Part shown: positions 11,640 to 22,470 of the stretch, one piece after another
Numbering within the stretch: the stretch's first letter is position 1
Layout of the letters: every line of letters begins with the position of its first letter
Source: Xanthoparmelia taractica
Lineage: Eukaryota; Ascomycota; Lecanoromycetes; Lecanorales; Parmeliaceae
DNA length: 38,951 bases
NCBI GenBank assembly: GCA_033085395.1
Contig: JANQBS010000332.1
Coordinates: 1-38,951 of the forward strand
Direction: 5' to 3'
Notes under the pieces: generated by a model
The model's input: only the letters and a program-made list of their open reading frames with translations
Database searches by the model: none
Told to the model about the DNA's origin: nothing
Made by a program: the position numbers and the translations under genes

Positions 11640-12330
11640 TAGTTAATAATTATATTATAATAACTATTAATATTAGTAATCTTACTATACTCGATTATAT
11701 TAATTTCTATTTTATATGTTTTAAAGTTCTTATTCGTTACGAGATACTTATTCTATTTATTAGTCTCAAAACGAACTATTATCTTTGTTATCTTAATAGT
11801 TCTATTTATAGATACCGATAAAGCTTGAAAACGCGTTAGATTCTCTTTAGATATAGTAATAATCTCAACTCTATTAATAGTCGTATCGATCTATCTATAA
11901 TAATTAAAATAATTAGTTATTTTAGGCTTATTAGAATAAGTATTTAATATATACTTAGTTTATTTATTTTAAAGATAAGAATAAGAAGAACGAGATAAAT
12001 ACTTTCGAGATCGATAATTTAATTCTAAATAGGTTTCTCGAAGACGAGAAGAAATTGCTTTATTAGCTAAATAGCTACGAGTAATTAAACGAGAAACCTC
12101 AAGAAGATTATATTAATGCTCACTTTATAATATAAAAGAAGTTTATTTATCGTTATTATAAAGTCGTTTATTACTTTAATAATAAGGTTTATTAATATAT
12201 ATATGCTTATTATAATAAATAGAAAGAGTCGACGATATTTTAAACTATATCGCGTAGCGTTAATAATCTATAAAAGCGTTCGATTATAGTTACGTAATTA
12301 TTTACTATTATTGAGAAAGAATATAAATTT
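11640..12330 (+). pseudogene. V gag remnant with Cys/His finger
   Basis: 11730-11940 reads as a Pro/Thr/Ser-rich segment (KRTIIFVILIVLFIDTDKA, then KRVRFSLD). Near 12130-12200 is a finger-like pattern in which RYYKVVYYFNNKVY stands for CxxC...F.SNN.L, followed by a former HxxxxH; Cys codons have become Tyr. Nucleic-acid binding in the particle is the expected role. No start codon can be fixed. Confidence 0.6.
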
Positions 12331-12339
12331 CGTTCTTGA

Positions 12340-12560
12340 AAGTACATTATCGTGCGTGTAATTATTAAAGAGAAATTGAACTTTATTAACGTAGGGGTCG
12401 ATATTTATTATATTATATCTATTCTAAATAAAGTATAATATTACTTTAAATATTTAATTATAGAGATTCTTCGCATTTAGAAGTCTATTATTATACGCGA
12501 AATTAAAAATATTAGATATTAGCTTCGAATATATAAAGATTAATATCTTTTTAAAAAAGG
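12340..12560 (+). pseudogene. V retropepsin remnant
   Basis: The frame reads RVIIKEKLNFINV then VDIYYIISIL. The DTG/DSG catalytic triplet is now Asp-Ile-Tyr at 12400-12408; Asp survives, Gly is lost. The flap-like IIIREIKN and RNAR segments follow. It would cleave the V polyprotein. Confidence 0.7.
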
Positions 12561-13489
12561 AAGCGATAGAAACGCTCGCTATAATTAAGATTAATTAAGA
12601 CGTTTACTTAATCGAGAAATTAAATATTAAAATATTAATTAATATAAATATTCTTAATTTAAAAAAGCGATAATAGATTTATTAAATAAAGCGCCTTCGA
12701 CTAAATAAGTATATATTATATTTCTTAATAATTAAGTTCTTAAGAAAGCGATAGAAACCAATAATATAAGCTATTAAGCGAATTATTATAAAGTTATTCG
12801 AGATCGTAAATATATTTATTAAATTTGAAAAGATCTTATCTAAGAATCGCGATTATCTATTTAAATTATAAATTTTATTAATAAATCTTAACGTCGAGAG
12901 CGAAGTAATTACTTATATACTTAACGCCGAGATATTCATAATATAAATTCGAAATATATTATTATTCGTAATTATTATTTCTCGATAAATAGAGTTAAAA
13001 AAGATTCTCGAATATAAAGAGAAAGAATATTTTCTTAGTATTTTATTTAGAATAATATTAGTGGTGCGATTATCTTAAAAAAAGATTATTATTATTATTA
13101 TTCTTATCGTGATAAAAGTAATAAAGATATCTATATTTTTATTAATCAAGTATATTATAATTAATAACGTTATTATCTATTAACTAAATTAAGCGCTCTA
13201 TCAGATAAGTGTTATTTAGAAGATAATCGAATCTTATTTATTAATATTTCGCGATTTTAATAAAGTAATAAATATATTAAAGAAGAAATAAATATTAATT
13301 AAGACGTTATCTAACGTTAAATTAAAGTTTATAAAAATCTATTCGATAAGATAAGAAGATAGATAGCTTATAAATAAGAAGTTTAATAGACTATATAAGA
13401 AAGAAAAGATAAGTTAGACGAGTTAGTCGATATTATATAATTATTTAATATTTATAATATGAAGAATTATTTATTCTTTAGATAAGACG

Positions 13490-14060
13490 TCGATTCGTAA
13501 GAGATAAATAATTATTAATATTTGCGAACTAAATAGGATTATAAAATCTAACTCTTACTTAATATTATTATAAGCGAATATTACTATTTTAATATAAGAC
13601 TATAAATATATTAGTATTATAAATAAAGCGAGTGTCTTTTATTAATAACTAGTACGCTATAAGAATCGTTATAAGCTTATTATAATTATTTATCGCGAAA
13701 GCGAGTAATAAATATAGCTATTATAAGTTTTAAGAATAGTCTAATATACGTGTAACAATAGATTAATAAGCTTTTTAAGAATTTTCGTAATTTCGTTAAA
13801 GCTTACGTTAATAATATTCTAAAGAAGCACCAAGATTATCTATAGCGAGTCTTCGCTTTTTTCGAGAAGTATAATATCGCTATTAAATTATTTAAGATCT
13901 TTTTAAAATATTCGTCGATAGTGCTATTAAGATAAAAGATAGATAATCTAAGACTAAGTATTATAGAAGAGAAACTTATCGCTATTATTAAGCTTAGCTT
14001 TTTTTTTATTTTAAAAAATCTAGAGATATATCTAGAAATAACTAATTAATTAAAAATTAT
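13490..14060 (+). pseudogene. V reverse transcriptase remnant
   Basis: The motifs run in order: INICELNRI for VDIRxLN (about 13530); YKYISIINKASVFY for the motif with the first catalytic Asp (about 13595); ESE and VINIAIISFKNS for the RGQExFNVxxMGFxNS motif; and YVNN at 13804-13815 for YVDD. Both Asp are lost. The downstream FAFFEKYNIAIKLFKIFL is the conserved thumb entry. One or two frame shifts lie between blocks. Confidence 0.85.
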
Positions 14061-14229
14061 ATTTTTTATTATACGTAAATAATATAATTACTTTAATTAG
14101 GAAAAATATTAATATTACGTAATACTTTTATTAAAAGTAAGCTCGAAAAGTATTTAATAGAGAAAATTATCTTAATATTTCTAGATCTATACTTTTAAAA
14201 GACTATAAAAAGATTTTAAAGAGTTAATC

Positions 14230-14640
14230 TTTTCTATTTATTATAATCTTAGTTAACGATTATATATAGACGTTAACGCTTTTAAGTTGAGCTTCGATAT
14301 AATTATCTATTATATTAAAAATAATAAGACGATCTTTAATAGAAAAAATATCGAGTTTATTATATTTCTTAATAATATATTAATGCTCGTCGAGTCTCGT
14401 TATTAACCTAGAAAACTAAAAATAGTATAATTAATATAATTAATACGAAGAATTAAATTTTTATCGTGACTTAGCACGCCGACGCGACGCCGAGTAAATC
14501 CCGAATAATAATATATACGAATTACTCGGCGATAATCTTTATTAATATTAATAAAATTAACTTACGATTAACAAGAGCTTCTATATATTTATCTTAATTT
14601 AGTCTCGATATATAATATAAATTTAGAAAGCATTACGTTA
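14230..14640 (+). pseudogene. V RNase H remnant
   Basis: The frame gives IIIYYIKNNKTIFNRKNIEF, then FLNNILMLVESRY, the classic GAVIYH...PIxFLSRxLxxAExRYWPTELE region of Gypsy RNase H. The GC-richer patch at 14460-14530 belongs to this region or its linker, and no separate feature was recognised in it. Confidence 0.72.
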
Positions 14641-14929
14641 TTTTAAACGCTCCCTCTTAATTAAAGATAAATAATATATTAAATAATATAATATTTAATA
14701 ACTTTAAGATAATATATTATAAAATTTTAATTAAGATATTAAACGACATTAAATTTAGATTAAAGCAAAGCTACGTTAATAATAAGCGCTAAACTAGAAT
14801 TCTTAAGATCTTAGAATTCGCTTAATTTATTATCGATAAATAAGATATAGAATAATAATTAAAGATATTACGATTTCAACTTTATAATAAGTCTATTTAT
14901 TTTACGAACGAAATTAATAATAAGAAATA

Positions 14930-15760
14930 ACTATATATTATTAAAACTCTTTATAAGAAAGTCTTTAAGTTAATATATAATAATAATTATTATTATAATA
15001 AGTTTCATTATACGTACGATTATATCGCGAGCTTTTTATATCTATAAAAACTATCTTAACGAGTATAGAAATATATATATTATTACTCGAAATATTAGGT
15101 TAATTAAACGAAGAGATATTTATTATATAAATCGCTACGTTTAATTATTTCTTTCTCGATATCTTATTATATAATAGAAATAGACTTTATTATCGCTCTA
15201 TCGCTTATATAAAAAAATATTTATAGTATAATTCTTACTATTATATGCAAGTTTAATAAGAAGCTACTACTTATTTTTAAAAAGAATACTTAAAGCACTA
15301 TAGAGTAGATTAATATCTTTTTTATTTCGACGATAAAATATAACTAAAAAGTATCTTAAGCGATTATCTCTAATTAAGATAATAAGTTTATATTAAACTT
15401 CTAAAAGATATTATTTATTAAATTAAGTATTTTAATACTAATTTTTACGATATATTATTCTTAAATAAATAAATAATTAAAACGAATTAATTAAACGATA
15501 AAGATCGCTCTACGTTATTACTTAACTATAAATCTAATCAAGAACTTTATTATTATTTTACTTTATATATAAACTATTTCAAATAACTTACGTAATGCTT
15601 TTATCGACGCGACGCTAAACGAAATCGTATATAAATTTCGTATTAATAACGCCTTAGGATTATTAATTAATGTTTTTTCGAAAAACTTTTCTTATCTTCG
15701 AGTAATAAAATAAAAAGAGATTAAGAAGTCTATCGCCTAGGTTTACGTAATAATAAAATA
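14930..15760 (+). pseudogene. V integrase remnant (zinc finger and core)
   Basis: The N-terminal HHCC finger is visible at about 14950-15120 with His and Cys replaced by Tyr (YNNNYYY, YYYSKY). The core follows: IEIDFIIALSL with Asp at 15183-15185, KFNKKLLLIF, then IISN*DNKF with its second Asp at 15378-15380, a spacing of 64 residues. YY(S)*INK*LKRIN follows, where the catalytic Glu is Lys. The NEIVYKFRINNALGLL string closes the core. Inactive. Confidence 0.88.
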
Positions 15761-16035
15761 TTACTATGATATACGCTATATTAATCTTACGCTAAGAAAG
15801 AAGATATATCTACGCTTATATAATAATTACTTCGTACTCGAACTACTTAATAGAAAGCTATTTATTTAACGTATCGAATCTTTTACTATTAAACGCCGAG
15901 TGAATCGCCTCGCGTACGAACTAAAATTATCGTCTATTATAAAGATATATTCGATCGTATTAATAGTATAGTTGAAGTCTTACTCAAATAAGAAAGATTT
16001 CTTTAATAGAACTCGTAATTATAAGCTATTATTCG

Positions 16036-16311
16036 TACGGGTCGTAAAGGTGTGGTATATTTAATGGTATGGGATTAGTTTTTCGAATACCATACCGAAA
16101 GGTATAGGATATCCCATACTCCCATTGGGTTTTTAATAAATATATTACGTAATATTTTTTTATAATCTAAAAATACGTAAAAAGCTTAAGCGAACGCTTA
16201 TATAATTATAAAGTTCTATAAATAGATTAAAAAGATATAATTTTTTAAAAAAAGTTGAAAAAAAGTTGAAAACAACTATGTTCAATAGATACCACACCTT
16301 TCCGACCCGTA
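16036..16311 (+). mobile_element. hAT-like MITE, copy 2 (complete, 276 bp)
   Basis: Termini are 23-bp inverted repeats, TACGGGTCGTAAAGGTGTGG on the left and the same with one mismatch on the right. It is flanked by a perfect 8-bp direct repeat ATTATTCG (16028-16035 and 16312-16319). No coding capacity. The centre has a palindrome TAAGCGAACGCTTA (16187-16200). An 8-bp duplication and short inverted ends fit hAT-superfamily MITEs. It lies between the V integrase and V chromodomain. It keeps more C/G than its host, as if inserted late or too short for RIP. Confidence 0.92.
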
Positions 16312-16329
16312 ATTATTCGTCTTAATAAA

Positions 16330-16500
16330 AGAATAGAATAAAGCTAATAAATATATTATCGATAAATTACTCGATAAAAAATAAATTCGAGAAAAGATAT
16401 ATTATCTAATAAAATAAAGCAATTAAAGAGGGTAATATAATATATAATACTCTATTAATAATTTTCAAGACATCTTAGAAAAGATCGAGAAATTCGAAAG
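16330..16500 (+). pseudogene. V chromodomain remnant
   Basis: The frame reads KYIIDKLLDKK, IREKIYYLIK, then YSINNFQDILEKIEKFERN. This is the three-strand plus C-helix pattern of a chromovirus chromodomain (YEVExILDxR...YLVKWxG...TWEPxxNLxxAxExIxxFE), with Trp codons turned to stops. It confirms V as a chromovirus. Confidence 0.85.
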
Positions 16501-16559
16501 AAATATTCTTAATATCGCGAGACTATAACGCACTTATTAACGTTGTATATTAACGAACG

Positions 16560-16852
16560 CTATATCGCTTATAGTTATTTAAGAGAATCTCGCTATTCTA
16601 TTACTAATAACATCTGCAAATCTAAAAAGTTCATTTCCGTACGAATTTCGTAGGGTCCGCACGATTAGCACGATTCAGCATATTCAGCCTTATTTGCCTA
16701 TATCGGTAAAATTCAGTCGAGTTAATAGTTATCGATAAAATTTAGCCGGGTTAGCAATTACCCGAAAATTTAGCAAATAGAATTTCTATTAATATAATTA
16801 ACACGATTTAGCAAGTAAGATAATTTCAAATTTTGTGTGTAAAGTCCTCGTA
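16560..16852 (+). other. V tail with 29-bp tandem repeat
   Basis: After the chromodomain the frame decays. The segment 16620-16850 keeps many CpA dinucleotides and GC-rich words (GGGTCCGCACGATTAGC). 16702-16788 holds about three 29-bp units. It ends abruptly at the Y1 LTR (16853). It may be the V 3' end or older sequence; no LTR was seen. Confidence 0.5.
16702..16788 (+). repeat. 29-bp tandem repeat, about three units
   Basis: Units start at 16702, 16731 and 16760 and share a core like ATCGRTAAAATTYAGYCG followed by a GTTAAT/GTTAGC-type ending. The third unit is degenerate. 29 is not a multiple of 3, so it does not encode a protein repeat. Confidence 0.75.
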
Positions 16853-17003
16853 TGTCATGGAAAGGTCTTGGGATTGAATGATTGAAAAGTCTAGCGAATT
16901 CTAAGGGCCGCAGTGGCGGAGATCATGCTAAGAAACTACTATAAATTTGGCCTAGCTTCCCCGATCTTCCCGAAATGCCTTTGGCATATAGAATACCGTG
17001 ATA
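16853..17003 (-). repeat. Y1 3' LTR
   Basis: 151 bp, from TATCACGG at 17003 to CATGACA (+ strand TGTCATGG at 16853). Same short form as Y3, without the duplication in the Y2 LTRs. Confidence 0.9.
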
Positions 17004-17470
17004 ATATCCCACAATAACAAGAAAAACAAGCGACCTCGCTTACTTAGAAATACATTTGTTATTATTATCAGCGAATTCATATTAACGGTAAACTATTAAA
17101 AACTAATCGCAGTAAGATTATATTAGCGACTAAAAGCATATAGTGTAGAAATAGTTAGAATATCACAATAATAATAACACAAAACGCACACCATAATTAT
17201 TAATTAATATCTCTCTTCAATAATCATATAAACGCTATCGAGTAGAGAGAAATAATTCTCGATTAGTAATACTCGTTGAGTTGTTTAAATATAGCGATGA
17301 AATAAGTAAATAGAATGTGAATATTATGAGAGTGTAGTATTTACTATAATATTAAGTGTGATTCTCGAATACTTTTAACATTAATAATAAGATATTCGAC
17401 TCAAAAATCCCTTTGTTGAGTTAGGCAATTATGTTTTTTGAATATCGTAATTCAAACACATTCCCATATT
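17004..17470 (-). other. Y1 3' untranslated region
   Basis: Non-coding, matches 9311-9800. It contains the near-palindrome AAGCGACCTCGCTT at 17028-17041, 25 bases from the LTR. The rest shows no recognised signal. Confidence 0.7.
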
Positions 17471-17479
17471 ATTATACTA

Positions 17480-17620
17480 GGTCATCGAAGTTGATAAGAT
17501 ATTTAACGTTATATTACTAATTATATTTAGGTCCGTATCTTAATCATCTAATGAGATACTATATAATAAGATCTCTATCTTTTCGAATAACTCGCTTATT
17601 AAGAATTCGCTTTATTTCCT
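17480..17620 (-). pseudogene. Y1 chromodomain remnant (uninterrupted)
   Basis: Reverse reading gives ARILNKRVIRKDRD, a YLIR segment and LRYGPKYN with stops for Gln/Trp. The words AATAAG and CGAGTTATTCG are contiguous here (about 17592-17608), showing the state of the site before X-A inserted in Y3. Confidence 0.85.
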
Positions 17621-17639
17621 AGAACTTATATTTATTAAT

Positions 17640-19040
17640 ATCTTCTTTTATATATATACTATCTAATTAATTAAAGATAAGACGATTATACGAATTAAAG
17701 CTAGAAGCAGAGATAGACTTTAGCTAAGCAATGCTAAAGATCGAATATACATTTTAATGCCCTGAGATAGCTGATTTATATATCTAATTACCGACTTTCT
17801 ATAATATTTCGAAAGAATCGATATACTATTAAGATAGCTTAATAATAATAATAATAGTAGTAATAGGGATACAAAAGTCTTTATGTAATTATAAATAAGT
17901 TTAATCGCCCTACTTAAAAATATTAATTAATGCTTTTTATTATAATAATGTTTTTAATTTATCTAAGTAAATAAGATAATATTAGCTATCTAAATACGGA
18001 TAATAATAGACTATAATAGAGATGTAGTGACTTCTCTAAGTAGATTAAGTGATCTATTAAGTTAAAATTTATAAGTTAATTCGTTAAGAGTTTTATTATT
18101 AATTATAATTAAAATCGAGTTATTAAAAAAAGCTTATATTCGTGAGAGAATTAATGATTAGATAGCGAAATTCTTTATAATATATAGATAGAATCGTAAT
18201 ATTATCTTCGCTATTTAATTAGTTCTCTCGCTACTTTTATTTATCTAAAAATAATAAATAATTAAATAAAGTAAATTTACTTCGAGCTTCTTAAAGAGCT
18301 TCGATTAAAGCTTAAAAAGAAACTTTCTATTACGATTCGTGAGTAAAATCTTTGAAATTCTTTAGTCTATAATATTAAGTCTATTAAATAATATAGTAGC
18401 TTATTAAGCGATAGAATAATTCTTCTTCTTAGACACGAAAGTTATTTTTTTTATAAACTTATTTATTATAGAAAGAATAATATTAAACTTTTTATTTAAG
18501 AGAGTTAAAATAAAATTTAGAATAAATATATAAAATAATATTGGCGGAGACTCGATTAGCTATAGAGAGTTATAAGGGCGATATCGACGTATCTAAAGAA
18601 TAAGGCATTAAGAATAGAATCTAATATATTGCCGAAGATACTTAATTAATTTATATATATATTAGATATTCGAAATCTTTTTATAAGACTTCTTAAATCT
18701 TAAATAATTATCTTTATAAGCTATTTCAAGAACGATTTTAATTATGCTTTAAGATATATAAAGACGTTACACGTCGATAAGCTTGCTAATATAAAAAAAA
18801 AGATTTTGATATTTCTATATAGTATCTTCTATATGTCTACTACGAACGAAAGAAAAATTAATAATAACGTTCTCGTTAATATTCTTATTCTTAGTTATTA
18901 AAGCAGAGATTCTAACGTAGAATAGATCTATCTTATAGTTATCTTCGAGGCCTTTAAGAAACGTAGAATTTATCTTTATAAATGTAGTAATACAGAGAAT
19001 ATATAGCTTATTATACTTATTAGAGAGGAGTGTATTATTG
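17640..19040 (-). pseudogene. Y1 integrase remnant
   Basis: - strand: the open stretch 19016-18815 includes NYKIDLFYVRISALITKNKN ahead of the zinc-finger region. The core at about 18480-18230 reads TFVSKKKNYSIA, LLTNRNRKFLFKL, KLFKKLEVNLLY and SSERT, matching the LLTDRDRKF and SERTNQ motifs with Asp-to-Asn changes. The C-terminal part runs to about 17640. It is slightly better preserved than the same domain in Y3. The upstream part of pol continues at 35557 because Y2 lies between. Confidence 0.87.
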
Positions 19041-19045
19041 CTATT

Positions 19046-19218
19046 TGTCACGGTTTTCCTATATGCCAATGCCAAAGGCATTCCGGGAAAGAATATTCCG
19101 GGAAGATCGGGGAGGCTAGGTCAAATTTGTATTAGTTTCTTAGTATGATCTCCGCCCTGCGGCCCTTAGAATTCCACAGACTTTTTAATCATTAATCCCA
19201 AGATTATTTTTCATAACA
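19046..19218 (+). repeat. Y2 5' LTR
   Basis: 173 bp, TGTCACGGTTTTCC to CATAACA (RIP form of CATGACA). It contains the doubled ATTCCGGGAA word (near 19080-19105) that gives about 20 extra bases over the Y1 and Y3 LTRs. GC-richer than the interior. Confidence 0.95.
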
Positions 19219-19221
19219 ATA

Positions 19222-19233
19222 TGATAGCAACGC
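19222..19233 (+). other. Y2 primer-binding site candidate
   Basis: TGATAGCAACGC begins three bases after the 5' LTR, matching X-B's TGGTAGCAACGC with one G-to-A change. It is the expected tRNA annealing site for first-strand synthesis. Confidence 0.65.
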
Positions 19234-19399
19234 TCTTTCGATGTCAACTAACTATCGAAATCGATTTAGAAGGAGTCCTTTATTATTATATCTCACTTAT
19301 CGTCACCGAATTCATTAAATAAGTGAGCTATTAGATTAGCAAGATCTCTTTGCCTATTAAAAGCCCTCTTTTTTACTTCTTTTGTCAGCCAGCCTTATA

Positions 19400-21250
19400 A
19401 ATCAACGCTAACTACTTTAGTAGATAGATAAATACTTAGCCTCGCATTTAATATCTAGAAATTTATTGCCATAGACTACAAATACGCTAATTTAGTATCT
19501 AACGATATTAAGGAGATTTGTGAGCATCTCACGTCCAACACTCTTAGGCCTATCAGATCAATATCTGCTACTGCTATTAATTCTATTACTAATTTATTAA
19601 AGACGATTACTTATTTCTTAATTCAAGATCGTTAATTATCTAACTGGGCCGTTAATAAACCTACTTTTCGTAAATCTATTCGATGTTTTGAGCAAGCCAC
19701 TCAGCCTCTTAGAAACTTACTCTTTAATTCTTATTCTACTAAAAACACACCTAATCGATTATCAACTAATAATAATTCTACTAATATTAATAACGATAAT
19801 TCTACTAATAATTCTATTGATATTAATAACAATTTTATTAACAATAATCGTAATTCTTTATTAGATAATTCGCCTTCTATATCACCGTCACCAGTAATCC
19901 ATAAGAATTCTACTACTATAGATATCGTTAATTTGAGTAAAAATTCAAGTACTTCTCGTAGGCAATTAAGCTAAACTATATCTAAAATAACTATTAATTT
20001 CATAGCTCAATAATTATAAGATATAATCAACAATACTATTAATTCCGTCGTTATAAATGCTATTAATAACTTACATTTATCTATTAAATCTAGAGAAGAA
20101 TAAGGCCCGCTAGAAGAGCTAGAAGAGCTAGGAGAACCCGGACCGATTATAGTAGAATTCGTAGAAGCACCGAGTTCTAATAGCAAATGAAATGCTATAG
20201 AATTAAGCTATTTCGATTCTTATCTAAATAAGTCTTACGGAGATAATAAGATTATAACTATAAGAAAGAACGTGTATTATCGCAGTGTGATTCTATTTAT
20301 TAAAAGAATTTATAATTTAATAACTATAAAAGAAGAAGCTATAGTTCGTATTAATATAAATACTTATTTTCGTGATTCTACACTTATTTAATATATCTTA
20401 GAGCTATTAAATTTGAAGCGGAGAGATCTTCGAGCAGAAGATAATAAAGTGAAAGAATAATGTAGAGCTCTCTTTACAAGATTCAAGGAATTATTAAACG
20501 TGATACTCTCGAATCTAATTACAGAAAAGTACACACTAATAGATATTCGAGCGCGCCGTGAGTCTGCTAGCTATATATAAGTAGTCGTTAAACACGTCAA
20601 ATTAGCTAATATTAATAATATTCAAAATCAGTTAACATTTATCTACTAGGGAATTGTGTCGAAATTACGTGTTTTTATTGATTCACTAAATGCAGCTACT
20701 ATTATTATAAGCTTTATTCAAATGCTTAATATGAAGAAAGTAGTCTAATTTAAGCTATATATAAGATAGCATTAATATTAGACTTTCGTTCAAAAGTCTT
20801 AGTAATAGTATTAGTAGAATTAATGTAAAAATATCTATCGAAATACACTAAGAAATGCATTTTAGTAGAACTCTTTATTAATTTCATTTCGCCAAGGTTA
20901 GTAGAATTAATTTAATTCTTTTTCTCAGTTATTTAAATAGCAATAATAATACGAATAGTCGTATCGTTAGCAGTAATTATTTCGATCTTCTAACTTCTTT
21001 GATTAAAATGCTTATCGCCCTTAGCAATACGGCTATTAATTAAATCCTCGCTACGATTCACGGCTATAATTAAATCAAAGGCCTTTCGTGCAAGCTAAAG
21101 AGTAGCAAAACACGTTAAGTTTAACGAATCGATTATCACAAACGAATTAATTCGATTAAGTAGATCGAAAATTCGAAAGCCTAAATAATCTCGAAAATCG
21201 TTAATAATTTTAGCAGAATTTTAGACTTAAGACTATTACTTATTAAATAG
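19400..21250 (+). pseudogene. Y2 gag remnant
   Basis: 19600-19980 reads as a long Asn/Ser/Thr-rich stretch (STNNNSTNINND-like), a low-complexity N-terminal region. 20280-20760 is the capsid-like core: RIYNLITIKEEAIVRININ, LELLNLKRRDLRAED, LFTRFKELLNVIL, RARRESASY, IQNQLTF and MLNMKKVV. A nucleic-acid-binding tail follows to about 21250. Only a few stops remain in the core, mainly at Trp and Gln codons, so this is the best-preserved coding stretch of the window. The true start codon is not clear. Confidence 0.78.
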
Positions 21251-21629
21251 AAGCGACTGAAAATAAGCAAGAGAATCCTAGTCAAGCGAAAGAAAATACG
21301 CTTTAATAGAATACTGAAATTAATAACTATCAAGAGTAGCAATTAGATTATAATTTTGATGAGTTGAATAATTAATATTATAATGATTCTTTTGCTAGAT
21401 TTGTGAGTATTTAAACGTACTATAGAAATTATAATTTGACTTTCTCTTCTAAGTTGAAATTGCATAAGTATTTATAAGCCGAATATTATTCTAAATAACT
21501 CGAATATTAATTTAAATCACTATTTAAATCGCTAATAAATATATAAACGAATATCGATACTTTTATTATAAAAATTATTTAATTCGACTTCAAGGATAGA
21601 GCTGAATTAGATACTAATTTTAGCTTTCG

Positions 21630-21859
21630 TGGCTGGAATTACGCTTAGATTCCATTATAATTTATATTAAATATAGCTAAGAATAAGAAAAAATATGCTA
21701 ATTTAGGGATTAATATAATATTAATCGATAAGCAATGACTTTTATCTCTTCTTTCTAATGTGAAAATTAAAAAGATATTATCTTATCTGCGTATTAAAGG
21801 GCTTGGCTCTATAATGCACGATATCGATAAATATATACTTATTTTAATATATCTCTTAG
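21630..21859 (+). pseudogene. Y2 retropepsin, N-terminal part (cut by X-B)
   Basis: The frame reads SFRGWNYA, then KYANLGINIILID, where the D-S/T-G catalytic triplet is Asn-Leu-Gly at 21701-21709, then LLSLLSNVKIKKILSYLRIKGL and YILILIYLL. The reading is cut at 21859 by X-B and resumes at 29510. In Y1 (37844-37548) the same reading is continuous. Confidence 0.87.
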
Positions 21860-22001
21860 TGTCACGAAATCGCACCTGCCAAGTCAATCAAGATCGGCTA
21901 AGGCAAGTGCTTGGCAGGCTGGCTGACTTAGATAGAATTTTCCAACTTAGAATAATCAAGAATTAGACACTTATCAACTATATATCCCCTTTGCTGTTAC
22001 A
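21860..22001 (+). repeat. X-B 5' LTR
   Basis: 142 bp TGTCACG...TTACA. It contains a perfect 9-bp inverted repeat CCTGCCAAG (21875-21883) / CTTGGCAGG (21910-21918), able to fold into a hairpin. In the 3' LTR the left arm is CCTATCAAG, so the stem is broken. Confidence 0.95.
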
Positions 22002-22004
22002 GTA

Positions 22005-22018
22005 TGGTAGCAACGCCC
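22005..22018 (+). other. X-B primer-binding site
   Basis: TGGTAGCAACGCCC starts three bases after the LTR, with the expected TGG complementary to a tRNA CCA end. It is the least mutated of the three copies (compare 8997-8986 and 19222). Confidence 0.7.
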
Positions 22019-22470
22019 ATATAGCTGCTATTAGCTATTTCAGGAGATCCTTCATTTATTATTGCTTTATTATTACTTAATTAATACTTATATTCGTTGA
22101 AATAATTCTTCTCCGCGGAGAACTATATTTTATCTAATAAGATCCGCATATAAAATTAGCGGAATTCTTATCCGATCGGAATCTCATTAAGTTCATCAAA
22201 AAACTTATCAAACTCAGCTCCCTTACACTCTCTATCATCACTATTATTACTATAGCTTACTTATTATTGCTGCATCACTATATTACTGCTATTGTAGGCC
22301 ACTGCCGCCCCTTTTGGGTTACTTATCTTACTATCTTTGCTATAAAAAGAAAGGAAATACTACACTATTTGATTGCATAATAAAAGAGGACTTAAATTTA
22401 TGTAATACACACCTTCATATTAATAAAAAGCCTTTCTTATTAATATAATACTACCTCTCCGTTACTAAGA
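22019..22470 (+). other. X-B 5' leader
   Basis: Non-coding or unrecognised. It matches the reverse complement of about 8985-8550 in X-A. It includes ACTGCCGCCCCTTTTGGGTT near 22301-22320, which escaped mutation, and poly-purine/pyrimidine triplet runs such as CTATTATTAC. No start codon could be chosen. Confidence 0.5.

Larger units (their letters stand above)
11600..16560 (+). mobile_element. V: Ty3/Gypsy chromovirus remnant, LTRs not found
   Basis: A complete domain order is readable on +: Pro/Thr-rich gag start, Cys/His finger, retropepsin, RT, RNase H, integrase, chromodomain. The protein differs from X and Y, so V is a separate family. It is interrupted by MITE copy 2 at 16036-16311. No LTR pair was identified, so the ends are approximate; the tail may extend to 16852, where Y1 begins. 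All catalytic motifs carry RIP-type changes. Confidence 0.85.

Noticed and set aside
14460..14530. GC-rich island as a surviving host gene or RNA
   Set aside because: It lies inside the V RNase H/linker reading, and no tRNA-like fold or open frame was seen.
1..16192. A 16-kb Maverick/Polinton-like or other giant element with 157-bp inverted ends
   Set aside because: The ends are two MITE copies in opposite orientation. Copy 2 has its own 8-bp duplication, and the contents are ordinary retroelements.
16853..19218. A 2.4-kb DNA transposon with ~170-bp inverted ends (TGTCATGG at 16853, CATAACA at 19218)
   Set aside because: The inverted ends are LTRs of two different elements: the 3' LTR of Y1 and the 5' LTR of Y2. 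The interior codes for Y integrase and chromodomain, and CTATT pairs 19041 with 35552.
22300..22325. Regulatory island or terminator
   Set aside because: It is only a short stretch of the X-B leader that escaped mutation; no defined signal.
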